Shown: positions 1-5,831 of the stretch, in pieces | Position numbering within the stretch: the stretch's first letter is position 1 | Layout of the letters: every line of letters starts with the position of its first letter | Assembly: GCA_016927965.1 (NCBI GenBank) | Contig: JAFGLP010000046.1 | Span: 1-5,831, forward strand | DNA: 5,831 nt | Origin: Dehalococcoidia bacterium | Lineage (GTDB): Bacteria > Chloroflexota > Dehalococcoidia > GIF9 > UBA5629 | Direction of reading: 5' to 3' | Notes under the pieces: model-generated | The model's input: only the letters and a program-made list of their open reading frames with translations | What the model was told of the DNA's origin: nothing | Database searches by the model: none | Position numbers and translations under genes: made by a program

Positions 1-93
1 TGTATTTGTTGTATTTTACATGCGCCATCGGATAAGGGATTGAAGCAAATGGCCAGCGTGGTGAAAGGCACTTCTTCTTTAATTAGTGATTAA
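1..93 (+). CDS. Possible 3' end of an upstream gene (partial, unidentified)
   Basis: Frame 1 is open from the left edge to a TAA at 91-93, giving about 30 residues that end in MASVVKGTSSLISD. The other two forward frames close earlier, at about 31-33 and 41-43. The stop lies 48 bases before the GTG start of the lipoprotein gene, which is ordinary spacing for a same-strand neighbour. I do not recognise the fragment and assign no function. Thirty open codons can occur by chance, so this is only a probable gene tail. The sequence to the left of the window would settle it. Confidence 0.4.
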   Translation, partial: CICCILHAPSDKGLKQMASVVKGTSSLISD

Positions 94-141
94 TACCAGA
101 GGTTTATCTGATAATAAATAATAAAGGAGGGACCCTAGCAA

Positions 142-792
142 GTGTTAAAAAACAAAACACTATCCATCGTAACAATTCTTGTATTGGCATTGGCTGTCGT
201 TGCCATGTCATGCGCGCCAGCGGCTGAGCCCACCAAACCGGCGGCAACCGAGCCCGCCAAACCGGCGGCAACCGAGCCTGCCAAACCAGCCGCAACCGAG
301 CCTGCCAAACCAGCCGCAACCGAACCTGCTAAACCAGCGGCAGCAGAGGTTTCATTTGAGGCAGATACCTACACCAATGATGAATATGGCTTTTCGTTAA
401 AATATCCCAAGGCCTGGATTGTCCGGGATAAAGCTGGCTATGCGTTCTATGCAAATGATAGCGATGAGACAACGGCCGATACTGCATTCACCGCAATAGC
501 TGCAAAGACAGATGATATAGCCGGTGCAGCTAAAGCTTTTCTTGATGAATCGGAGACTTTCAAGAAATACAATGTTAAGTGTGACATCGTATCACAGGAG
601 AAAGGCACACTAGCTGACGGTAAGACTCCCTGCACAAAGGCAGCACTGCACGTAACTATCATTATCTACAGTATCAATATCTATGCCGTTGGCGCGGTCA
701 AGGGTGATGACACAATCATGGTTATTGCCTATACTTTCGGCACCAAGACGGAAAAGATCCAAGAACTCTGCAGTTCATTAGCTTTTAAATAG
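142..792 (+). CDS. Secreted lipoprotein with octapeptide-repeat linker and PsbP-like domain
   Basis: A 216-residue protein, probably anchored on the outer face of the cytoplasmic membrane. Residues 1-23 form a signal peptide: Lys at 3 and 5, then a hydrophobic run to Val20. It is followed by a lipobox-like A-M-S-C with Cys24 as the lipid-modified residue. The lipobox is slightly atypical because -3 is Ala rather than Leu. Residues 25-69 are a low-complexity linker with four exact copies of KPAATEPA, a likely extended spacer. From about residue 76 comes a globular domain starting YTNDEYGFSLKYPKAW, the opening typical of PsbP/DUF1795-like lipoproteins. The domain has three further cysteines (147, 164, 210). 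The GTG start at 142 is chosen because AAAGGAGG lies at 123-130, 11 bases upstream, and a signal peptide follows at once. The gene ends just before a strong terminator, so it closes its transcription unit. Substrate and role are unknown. PsbP-like here means fold family only, not photosynthesis. Confidence 0.88.
   Translation: MLKNKTLSIVTILVLALAVVAMSCAPAAEPTKPAATEPAKPAATEPAKPAATEPAKPAATEPAKPAAAEVSFEADTYTNDEYGFSLKYPKAWIVRDKAGYAFYANDSDETTADTAFTAIAAKTDDIAGAAKAFLDESETFKKYNVKCDIVSQEKGTLADGKTPCTKAALHVTIIIYSINIYAVGAVKGDDTIMVIAYTFGTKTEKIQELCSSLAFK
235..348 (+). repeat. Tandem 24-base coding repeat (4 full units plus a partial fifth)
   Basis: Four 24-base units run at 235-258, 259-282, 283-306 and 307-330, and a degenerate fifth begins at 331. 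Each full unit encodes KPAATEPA. Neighbouring units differ by only one or two bases, and every difference among the four is synonymous (for example CCG/CCA, GCG/GCC, GAG/GAA, GCC/GCT). Units 1-2 share one variant of the Pro-Ala codons and units 3-4 another, suggesting stepwise duplication. The repeat forms the linker between the lipid anchor and the globular domain. Because the unit is a multiple of three, copy number can change without breaking the frame. Confidence 0.95.
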
Positions 793-813
793 GCTAAAAA
801 CAGAAAAGATTTG

Positions 814-849
814 AAAATGGGGCACGTTTTAAAGCGTGCCCCATTTTTT
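814..849 (+). terminator. Intrinsic (rho-independent) terminator after the lipoprotein gene
   Basis: The arms 814-826 (AAAATGGGGCACG) and 835-847 (CGTGCCCCATTTT) are perfectly complementary over 13 bp and enclose an 8-base loop. The base of the stem is A:T and merges into a T run at 844-849. The GC-rich upper stem with a T tract is the classic intrinsic terminator. It lies 21 bases after the lipoprotein stop and upstream of the next promoter, so it separates two transcription units. The A/T pairs at the stem base could also give some function in the reverse direction, but no minus-strand gene is seen nearby. Confidence 0.95.
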
Positions 850-863
850 ATTTCGTATCAGGA

Positions 864-892
864 TTAGTTATATGATAGAATGCTGATATAAT
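864..892 (+). promoter_or_regulatory. Probable extended -10 promoter for the CoA-transferase gene
   Basis: A perfect TATAAT lies at 887-892, directly preceded by TGA at 884-886, which gives the extended -10 form TGnTATAAT. The -35 region at the usual 17-base distance (864-869, TTAGTT) is poor, as is common for extended -10 promoters. Transcription would begin near 899, leaving a leader of about 26 bases before the ATG at 926. Its place just after a terminator and before an unaccompanied start supports the call. It is read by eye from sigma-70 consensus rules. Confidence 0.6.
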
Positions 893-925
893 TTATTTAA
901 GTGTCTGTTTAATGCGGAGCAATGC

Positions 926-2812
926 ATGGGCGAAAAGGGTGGTCACGATTGGCTTGATGAAATACGCCAGAAACACCCAGAAAAGTTTGCTGATGTAGGG
1001 CAGGTTTTCAGGAGTATTCATCCCGGCAACCGTATATTTATTGGGACGGCCTGTGCAGAACCTCAATACTTGGTAAATGCGCTGGTTAAATATGTGGAAT
1101 CAAATCCCAAAGCGTTTTTTGATGCGGAAGTATTGCAGGTCTGGACACTTGGGGTTGCCGCTTACACACAGGAAAAATTCCAGTCAAATTTCAGGTACAA
1201 TTCATTTTTTGTTGGGGACAACACACGAAAAGCTGTAAATGAGGGGCTTGCTGATTACACGCCTATTTTTCTCTCACAGGTACCTGCTCTTTTCAGAAGG
1301 GGCATGGTAGGTGTGGATGTGGTCTTGATTCAGACTTCTTTGCCGGACAGGCACGGGTACGTCAGTCTGGGGGTCAGCGTCGATATAGTGGCAGAGGCCG
1401 TTAAGCAGGCTTCACTGGTGATTGCACAGGTCAACGCATGTATGCCGCGTGTCCAGGGAGATGGATTTCTACATGTGAGTAAATTAGATTATATAATACC
1501 ATACAATGAGCCAATCCTTGAATTCGATGTTCCGGTTAATGATGAGATAGCGAACCGGATTGGACATTATGTCGCCAGGCTTATACAGGACGGGGATACG
1601 ATCCAGGTTGGGTATGGCAGCAGGCTAAATTCTATACTCAGAAGTTTAACATCTCGTAAGGACCTGGGGGTACATACTGAACTTATGTCAGATGGAATTG
1701 TAGACCTGATGAAGCGCGGAGTTATTAATAACTCTAAAAAAGTGATGGACAGGGGGAAAACGGTGGCAACTTTTTGCATGGGGCGGAAAGAAACTTATGA
1801 CTATATTGATGATAATCCTGCTATAGAATTCCGCACGATTGATTATACCAATGACCCTATTATAATTTCACAACACGATAATATGGTAGCCATCAATAGC
1901 GCCCTTGAAATTGACTTGACCGGGCAGGCAACATCTGAATCACTTGGGCACACCTTTTATAGTGGTGTCGGTGGGCAGGCTGATTTTATGAGGGGGGCCA
2001 TACTCTCACAAAATGGTAGAACTATATTGACCATTCAATCTACCACTCCGGATGAAAATGTATCAAGGATTGTGCCATACCTTATGGAAGGAAGCGGTGT
2101 CACAATGGTGCGTGGAGATATACATTATGTAGTATCCGAGTACGGGATTGCCTATTTACATGGGAAAAATGTCAGGGAACGTGCAATGGAGCTCATAGCT
2201 ATTGCCCACCCTAAATTCCGGTCATGGCTCATTGAAGAAGCAAAAAAAATGAATATTATTTATAAGGATCAGGCGTTTGTCCCCGGTAAAAGAGGCGAGT
2301 ATCCCGAATCGATGGAGGTAAACAGGACTACTAAAAAGAGCCTGCAGCTATTATTAAGGCCTGTTAAAATAAGTGATGAGCCGCTGATTAAGGATTTCTT
2401 TTACTCTTTGTCTGATCAGAGCCTGTACCGTCGTTTTATTTCACGCAGACGTGACATGCCGCATGAGCGACTCCAGGAATTCGTTGTAATAGATTATACG
2501 CAGGAACTCGTTATACTGGCGACTGTTGGCAAAGAAGAAAATGAAGAAGTAGTCGGAATCGGGCAATACGGCATCGGGCAGGATACGCATAGCGCCGAAG
2601 TGGCCTTTGCAGTAAGGGACAAAGATCAGCGAAAGGGAATAGGAACGGAACTGCTGGATTACCTTATTTACCTTGGTAAGCGCAATGGTCTGCTGTCTTT
2701 TGATGCGGAGGTATTATTTGAAAATAAACCCATGCTCTCCGTTTTTGATAGAGCAGGATTCCAGATATTAAGCAGCGATGCCGGCGTCTATTATTTAAAA
2801 TTGGCTTTATAA
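926..2812 (+). CDS. Acetyl-CoA hydrolase/transferase (Cat1 type) fused to a GNAT acetyltransferase domain
   Basis: A cytosolic protein of 628 residues with two domains. Residues about 20-450 are a family I CoA-transferase of the acetyl-CoA hydrolase/4-hydroxybutyrate CoA-transferase group, which exchanges CoA between acetate and an acyl-CoA through a glutamyl-CoA intermediate. Family signatures are IFIGTACAEPQYLV near residue 37, HTELMSDG at 250-257 with Glu252 as the expected catalytic residue, SGVGGQADFMRG at 346-357, and VSEYGIAYLHGKN from 403. The usual single-domain enzyme ends near here. A polar linker (about 450-472) leads to a GNAT domain at 473-628 with acetyl-CoA-binding QRKGIG at 568-573 and a late ENKPML...FDRAGF motif at 599-612, similar to Pat-type protein acetyltransferases. 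The ATG at 926 has GGAG at 916-919, 6 bases upstream. An in-frame TGA at 884 excludes a longer form. Catalytic Glu favours transferase over pure hydrolase, but the acyl partner is unknown. Confidence 0.93.
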   Translation: MGEKGGHDWLDEIRQKHPEKFADVGQVFRSIHPGNRIFIGTACAEPQYLVNALVKYVESNPKAFFDAEVLQVWTLGVAAYTQEKFQSNFRYNSFFVGDNTRKAVNEGLADYTPIFLSQVPALFRRGMVGVDVVLIQTSLPDRHGYVSLGVSVDIVAEAVKQASLVIAQVNACMPRVQGDGFLHVSKLDYIIPYNEPILEFDVPVNDEIANRIGHYVARLIQDGDTIQVGYGSRLNSILRSLTSRKDLGVHTELMSDGIVDLMKRGVINNSKKVMDRGKTVATFCMGRKETYDYIDDNPAIEFRTIDYTNDPIIISQHDNMVAINSALEIDLTGQATSESLGHTFYSGVGGQADFMRGAILSQNGRTILTIQSTTPDENVSRIVPYLMEGSGVTMVRGDIHYVVSEYGIAYLHGKNVRERAMELIAIAHPKFRSWLIEEAKKMNIIYKDQAFVPGKRGEYPESMEVNRTTKKSLQLLLRPVKISDEPLIKDFFYSLSDQSLYRRFISRRRDMPHERLQEFVVIDYTQELVILATVGKEENEEVVGIGQYGIGQDTHSAEVAFAVRDKDQRKGIGTELLDYLIYLGKRNGLLSFDAEVLFENKPMLSVFDRAGFQILSSDAGVYYLKLAL

Positions 2813-2854
2813 CCGCTGCAATCTAATGTAATTTATATAAGGAGGTTAGATTTA

Positions 2855-3139
2855 ATGGATTTAGCTACATGGCGTGATTTAGTCATTGTAATTTGGGGAT
2901 TTATTGGAGTTTTAGCCATTATTTTTCTTTGTATTATTGTCCTGCTCTTTTATCGAAAGACATCATCGCTGATTAAATCGGCTGACACTGTAGTTGGGAA
3001 GGTTAACGGTGTAGTCGATTATGTTGATAAGGAAGTTATCCGTCCGGTCACGCAGTTTAGTTCTCTGATTGAGGGTATTATTAAAGGTATCAACATGATA
3101 AAAGAAATGTTCAGAAAAAAGGAGGATGTTGATGAGTAA
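2855..3139 (+). CDS. Small single-pass membrane protein, YtxG/DUF948-like
   Basis: A 94-residue protein with one strong membrane helix at about residues 9-33, then Tyr-Arg-Lys and a mostly helical, probably cytoplasmic tail that ends in a highly charged segment (FRKKEDVDE). The tail has regularly spaced hydrophobics (VVGKVNGVVDYVDKEV), suggesting a coiled-coil or amphipathic helix. This build matches the DUF948/YtxG type of small proteins, and the next gene is a YtxH type, the same pairing as in the Bacillus ytxGH stress operon. The ATG at 2855 has an excellent AAGGAGG at 2839-2845, 9 bases upstream. The gene begins 42 bases after the CoA-transferase stop with no terminator between, so co-transcription is likely. 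The name rests on topology and neighbourhood more than on a strict motif. The molecular function is unknown. Confidence 0.8.
   Translation: MDLATWRDLVIVIWGFIGVLAIIFLCIIVLLFYRKTSSLIKSADTVVGKVNGVVDYVDKEVIRPVTQFSSLIEGIIKGINMIKEMFRKKEDVDE
3115..3125 (+). promoter_or_regulatory. Ribosome binding site that fixes the YtxH start at 3132
   Basis: The stretch AAAAAAGGAGG ends at 3125, inside the end of the preceding gene. An in-frame ATG at 3126 touches the GGAGG with no spacer and a TTG at 3129 is only 3 bases away. The ATG at 3132 has a workable 6-base spacer, so 3132 is the likely start. Confidence 0.8.
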
Positions 3140-3344
3140 GGATTCGAACGCTGGTTTCTTTGCGGGACTTGTAATTGGCGCATTAATAGGTGCAGCTATA
3201 GGCCTGTTATATGCTCCGCAACCCGGTGCTGAAACACGGCGCGTTGTCAAGGACAAAATTGGCGTTGCCAGAGATACCGTTTCAAAAACAGCCGGGCGTG
3301 TAAAGGAAACGGTCGCCAGTAAGATTACAAAACTCGAGGAGTAA
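3132..3344 (+). CDS. YtxH-domain small protein
   Basis: A 70-residue protein. Residues 8-27 form a Gly/Ala-rich hydrophobic helix (glycine-zipper style) that ends in GLLYAPQPGAETRR, the hallmark of the YtxH (GvpP-like, COG4980) family. The rest is a charged amphipathic helix with repeated Lys, Val and Thr, likely lying along the cytoplasmic membrane. Family members are linked to general stress, but their biochemical role is not established. The start at 3132 overlaps the upstream stop by 8 bases (ATGAGTAA), which implies translational coupling with the YtxG-like gene. A start at 3126 would add only Met-Leu and would collide with the Shine-Dalgarno site. Confidence 0.9.
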   Translation: MSKDSNAGFFAGLVIGALIGAAIGLLYAPQPGAETRRVVKDKIGVARDTVSKTAGRVKETVASKITKLEE

Positions 3345-3454
3345 TTAATATTCTCCGCAAACTGTTTAAGACAATTTGAATATGTCCGAATAATATCGGG
3401 TACTATGTGTATTTTTGTTAAACTTGCTCCATTTAAAAAAGCGAGGTAGTTAGA

Positions 3455-4543
3455 TTGTCGTCTGTAGGTAATTCTTTAAGTAAGCTGTCACGCCCTTTAT
3501 TGATTCTTGTTGTTGTTGTGCTGATCCTTTGGCTTATAGCTGCTTCGATGGCGGTACTTATCCCTTTCCTGGTCGGAATATTACTTGCCTATATGTTAAT
3601 GCCTGCTGTCACCTGGCTCGAGAAGATTTTGCCGCCTAAAGGTAAGGCATTTAAAACACGGCGGATTATTTCTATCATTCTGGTATTCATAGCGTTCAGC
3701 ATATTACTGGTGCTGTTTATTGTCTATATAGGGGCAACCCTGGTATCAGCGTCAGGTGCGCTGGCAGATAAGGCACCTGCATATATTGTTGAGAGTGTTG
3801 ATTATATAAATGCCTGGATAAAAGATTTCGGCGGTTCACTCCCAATTGCTTTTGCGGGTCAATTTGAATCTATAATTGAAAAACTGGGTCCTGCTACCAG
3901 TAAATTTATTGAGGATTTCCTTATGGGCAGCATTGCCCTGATTCCCTCCAGCATGCCTACTGTATTAGGCTTTTTTGTATTACCATTTTTCCTCTTTTTT
4001 GTATTAAATGATTATGAGTCATTTCAAAAGTTTTTTTACGATTATTTACCTCCCAATGCTGCCAGGCATACTGCCAGTATACTGACAATTATTGGGAATG
4101 CAATGGGAAGATATCTGCGTTCACAACTTATCCTGGGCGTAATTGTGGGGGTCATGGTTTTTATAGGCCTGTCTATTGTAAATGTGCCGTATGCACCTGC
4201 GCTGGCTGCAGTAACTGCTGTGACCCAATTTATCCCGATCATAGGGCCTGTTATTTCCGGTTTACTGGTATTGCTGGTTACGCTAGCCTTACAGCCGGAT
4301 AAGGTATTGTGGGCACTTATTGTATTCGTCGTTGCCCAAGGCATCTTGAACACGGTCTTTGTCAACTGGCTCCAGGGAAAGTATATGAAAATTCATCCAG
4401 CAGTAGTGATGGTATTACTGGTTGTTGGCGGATATGTTGCAGGTCTATGGGGAGCGATATTGGCATTGCCCGTAGGAGCAACTGTCTGGCAGATATATCT
4501 CTATTTTCGCGAGCAAAAGACGGCGGCGGAAATCGTATCTTAA
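3455..4543 (+). CDS. AI-2E family (PerM/TqsA/YdiK-like) membrane transporter
   Basis: A 362-residue integral membrane protein, the usual length for the AI-2E transporter family. Hydrophobic segments sit at about 13-30, 32-52, 70-97, 157-184, 224-243, 248-279, 284-303 and 315-350, giving about eight helices with an extracytoplasmic or re-entrant loop at about 100-155. Family features include LPFFLFFVLND at 176-186, GRYLRSQ at 218-224, TQFIPIIGPVISG at 257-269 and GLWGAILALP at 330-339. Members have been tied to autoinducer-2 export (TqsA) or Na+/H+ exchange, so the substrate cannot be deduced. The region 295-315 (QGIL...HP) lacks the Glu and Pro usually found in the Q-x-I-E...P stretch, with Leu298 and Asn304 in their places. 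The TTG start at 3455 follows GAGGT (3443-3447) at 7 bases, an in-frame TAA at 3434 excludes a longer form, and the next ATG would delete much of the first helix. The 110 bases before it (3345-3454) hold no gene. Confidence 0.9.
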   Translation: MSSVGNSLSKLSRPLLILVVVVLILWLIAASMAVLIPFLVGILLAYMLMPAVTWLEKILPPKGKAFKTRRIISIILVFIAFSILLVLFIVYIGATLVSASGALADKAPAYIVESVDYINAWIKDFGGSLPIAFAGQFESIIEKLGPATSKFIEDFLMGSIALIPSSMPTVLGFFVLPFFLFFVLNDYESFQKFFYDYLPPNAARHTASILTIIGNAMGRYLRSQLILGVIVGVMVFIGLSIVNVPYAPALAAVTAVTQFIPIIGPVISGLLVLLVTLALQPDKVLWALIVFVVAQGILNTVFVNWLQGKYMKIHPAVVMVLLVVGGYVAGLWGAILALPVGATVWQIYLYFREQKTAAEIVS

Positions 4544-4550
4544 TTCATGC

Positions 4551-4579
4551 TTGACAGTGATAATCCTGTCCTGTATCAT
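4551..4579 (+). promoter_or_regulatory. Strong sigma-70-type promoter for acs with an overlapping inverted repeat
   Basis: A perfect -35 TTGACA at 4551-4556, an optimal 17-base spacer, and a -10 TATCAT at 4574-4579 (5 of 6 consensus). The predicted start of transcription is near 4586. An inverted repeat GACAG (4553-4557) and CTGTC (4566-4570) overlaps the -35 and the spacer and could be an operator half-site pair. That reading is speculative because five-base arms also arise by chance. The promoter lies 7 bases after the stop of the membrane-protein gene, so acs is probably its own transcription unit. Confidence 0.75.
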
Positions 4580-4585
4580 TTGAGT

Positions 4586-4734
4586 TTGGTTATAGTATGC
4601 CCTTAAACTGGCGATAATGTCGATTAATTAGAGGTATTTCCCTGTTTTTGTATTTCCATGAAAGCCTTATTCAAACAGAAATTAAAGGCGTATAGCATAT
4701 TACAAATATTATAGGAGGATTTATAAAGCAAGTT
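4586..4734 (+). other. Long acs 5' leader, about 150 bases, no gene
   Basis: If the promoter at 4551-4579 is used, the acs message carries an unusually long AT-rich leader. It can fold a weak hairpin: CTGTTT at 4642-4647 pairs with AAACAG at 4673-4678, with a small inner stem TTTC/GAAA at 4653-4656 and 4660-4663. There is no T tract, so it is not a terminator, and I recognise no known riboswitch. It may be a simple untranslated region. The boundary at 4586 is predicted, not observed. Confidence 0.4.
4713..4718 (+). promoter_or_regulatory. acs Shine-Dalgarno site with unusually long spacing
   Basis: A perfect AGGAGG, but 16 bases separate it from the ATG at 4735, against 6 to 11 bases for the other genes here. 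No ATG, GTG or TTG lies closer in the acs frame. The only nearer codon of interest is ATA at 4723, a very rare start. The ATG remains the best call, with weakened or structure-dependent initiation possible. Confidence 0.6.
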
Positions 4735-5831
4735 ATGGCAGACAAACCCGAAGAGAAAAAATCAACAATTACCTCTATGTCGGTGGAAAACAGAAAATTT
4801 GAGCCTTCCAAGGAGTTCGTTAAAAATGCTTACATCAAAAGCATTGACGAGTACAAGAAAATGTACAAACGCTCCATTGACGATCCCGATGGTTTCTGGA
4901 GTGAGCAGGCTGCCCAGATAGACTGGTATAAGAAGTGGGATAAAGTCATGGTGAATGACTTTGCCAATGCCAAGCACGAGTGGTTCGTCGGCGGCAAACT
5001 TAACGTATCTTACAACTGTCTTGACAGACACCTCAATACCTGGCGTAAAAATAAGGCCGCCATCATTTTCGAAGGAGATATCCAGGATTCCAGGACTTAT
5101 ACTTATGAACAGCTTTGGTGGGAAGTCAACAAGTTCGCCAACGTCCTAAAAAAACAGGGCGTTAAAAAGGGTGACCGTGTGGCAATCTATTTGCCTATGA
5201 TTGCTGAACTACCCATTGCCATGCTGGCTTGCACCAGGATCGGTGCTATTCACTGCATCGTATTTGGCGGATTCAGCGCCGATGCATTACGCGACAGGAT
5301 AATCGACAGCAAAGCATCACTTTTGGTTTGCACGGATGGTTACTATCGTGGCGGCAAAGTGGTTGCCAGCAAAGCCAATGCCGATAAGGCCTTAGAGGCC
5401 TGCCCTGACTGTAAAAAAGTTATTGTAGTCAACAGGGCCAATAACAATGCTCCGCTGGTCGAAGGTCGTGACCTTCTGTGGTCTAAGGAAATGGATGCGG
5501 ATGACGTAAAGAAGCCCTGCGAACCTGAGAAGATGGATGCCGAAGATCCCCTATTCATCCTTTATACCAGCGGCAGCACAGGCAAACCCAAGGGTGTCAT
5601 GCACACTACAGCTGGCTATCTCCTCTACTGCATGACCACATTTAAATACATTTTTGATTACAAGGACGAAGATACATACTGGTGTACTGCAGATATCGGC
5701 TGGGTGACTGGACATAGTTATATCGTTTACGGCCCCCTGGGCGTAGGAGCCACCAGCATTGTATTCGAAGGCGTGCCCAATTATCCGAAACCAGATAGGT
5801 TCTGGGATATCATTGAAAAATACAAGGTTAA
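4735..5831 (+). CDS. acsA: Acetyl-CoA synthetase, AMP-forming (5' part, runs off window)
   Basis: The first 365 residues of an enzyme usually about 640-660 long. It activates acetate with ATP to acetyl-AMP and then forms acetyl-CoA in the cytosol. The N-terminal Acs extension (DPDGFWSEQA, DWYKKWDKV) separates it from general acyl-CoA ligases. Visible sites: VFGGFSADALRDR at 176-188 and YRGGK at 204-208 (CoA-binding Phe-Gly-Gly and Arg205), the ATP loop YTSGSTGKPKG at 277-287, and TADIGWVTGHSY at 318-329, where Val324 and Thr325 match acetate-pocket residues 310 and 311 of Salmonella Acs. The offset to Salmonella numbering is a constant 14, which supports collinearity. The acetate-selecting Trp and the acetylatable C-terminal Lys would lie beyond the right edge and cannot be checked. 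Codons lean more to C-ending Ala and Phe forms than in the neighbours, consistent with high expression. The frame stays open to the window end. Confidence 0.95.
   Translation, partial: MADKPEEKKSTITSMSVENRKFEPSKEFVKNAYIKSIDEYKKMYKRSIDDPDGFWSEQAAQIDWYKKWDKVMVNDFANAKHEWFVGGKLNVSYNCLDRHLNTWRKNKAAIIFEGDIQDSRTYTYEQLWWEVNKFANVLKKQGVKKGDRVAIYLPMIAELPIAMLACTRIGAIHCIVFGGFSADALRDRIIDSKASLLVCTDGYYRGGKVVASKANADKALEACPDCKKVIVVNRANNNAPLVEGRDLLWSKEMDADDVKKPCEPEKMDAEDPLFILYTSGSTGKPKGVMHTTAGYLLYCMTTFKYIFDYKDEDTYWCTADIGWVTGHSYIVYGPLGVGATSIVFEGVPNYPKPDRFWDIIEKYKV

Noticed and set aside
110..115. GATAAT as a -10 box for the lipoprotein gene
   Set aside because: No acceptable -35 lies at 16-18 bases, and transcription would begin almost on the Shine-Dalgarno site.
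104..319. Minus-strand open frame with a repetitive Arg/Leu/Trp-rich N-terminus
   Set aside because: Its repeats are the reverse translation of the 24-base lipoprotein repeat, so it is a shadow and not a gene.
235..348. Tandem repeat considered as a CRISPR array
   Set aside because: The units abut with no spacers and keep a single protein reading frame.
2801..2829. Possible promoter TTGGCT-N17-TAATGT before the YtxG-like gene
   Set aside because: The -35 overlaps the end of the CoA-transferase gene and the -10 is weak. Read-through from the upstream gene explains the expression more simply.
3385..3400. Small inverted repeat CCGA/TCGG in the 3345-3454 gap, near a T run at 3412-3416
   Set aside because: The stem is only 4 bp plus a possible wobble pair and the T run is over 10 bases away, so it does not qualify as a terminator.
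3376..3406. Possible promoter TTGAAT-N19-TACTAT before the AI-2E-family gene
   Set aside because: The spacer is 19 bases and both boxes are imperfect. In AT-rich intergenic DNA such a pair is expected by chance, so the gene may equally be read from upstream.
4042..4365. Minus-strand open frame of about 107 codons inside the AI-2E-family gene
   Set aside because: It is wholly antisense to a well-supported membrane protein gene, has no recognisable domain, and its composition is what a shadow of a hydrophobic gene gives.

Overview
This window carries six genes and one probable gene tail, all on the plus strand and reading left to right. The sequence has moderate GC, strong Shine-Dalgarno sites, and GTG, TTG and ATG starts. 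The first full gene is a lipoprotein with a long Ala/Pro/Thr/Glu/Lys linker after the lipid-anchored cysteine. Together with an acetyl-CoA hydrolase/transferase fused to a GNAT domain and an AMP-forming acetyl-CoA synthetase, this style resembles anaerobic Chloroflexota (Dehalococcoidia-like). That assignment is an inference from protein style. No marker gene is present to prove it.

Layout. Positions 1-93 hold the possible 3' tail of an upstream gene. Positions 142-792 encode a PsbP-like secreted lipoprotein with four tandem copies of an 8-residue repeat, followed by a near-perfect intrinsic terminator (814-849). A new transcription unit probably begins at an extended -10 promoter (around 884-892) and reads a two-domain CoA-transferase/GNAT protein (926-2812). 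After a 42-base gap come two small, translationally overlapping membrane-associated proteins of YtxG (DUF948-like) and YtxH type (2855-3139 and 3132-3344). After a 110-base gap comes an AI-2E-family (PerM/TqsA-like) eight-helix membrane protein with a TTG start (3455-4543). A consensus-like promoter (TTGACA-N17-TATCAT, 4551-4579) and a leader of about 150 bases then precede acetyl-CoA synthetase. That gene starts at 4735 and runs off the right edge with roughly 280 residues missing.

How the genes fit together. The clearest theme is acetate/acetyl-CoA metabolism. The Cat1-type CoA-transferase can move CoA between acetate and another acyl-CoA, and Acs activates acetate with ATP. The GNAT domain on the transferase resembles those that acetylate Acs-type enzymes in other bacteria, so a regulatory link is plausible but unproven. 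The YtxG/YtxH pair and the AI-2E-type protein look like envelope or stress functions with no obvious metabolic tie. I see no CRISPR array, insertion sequence, tRNA, rRNA or phage gene, and no convincing undescribed system. The most testable oddities are the transferase-GNAT fusion close to acs and the long acs leader with an inverted repeat over its promoter.
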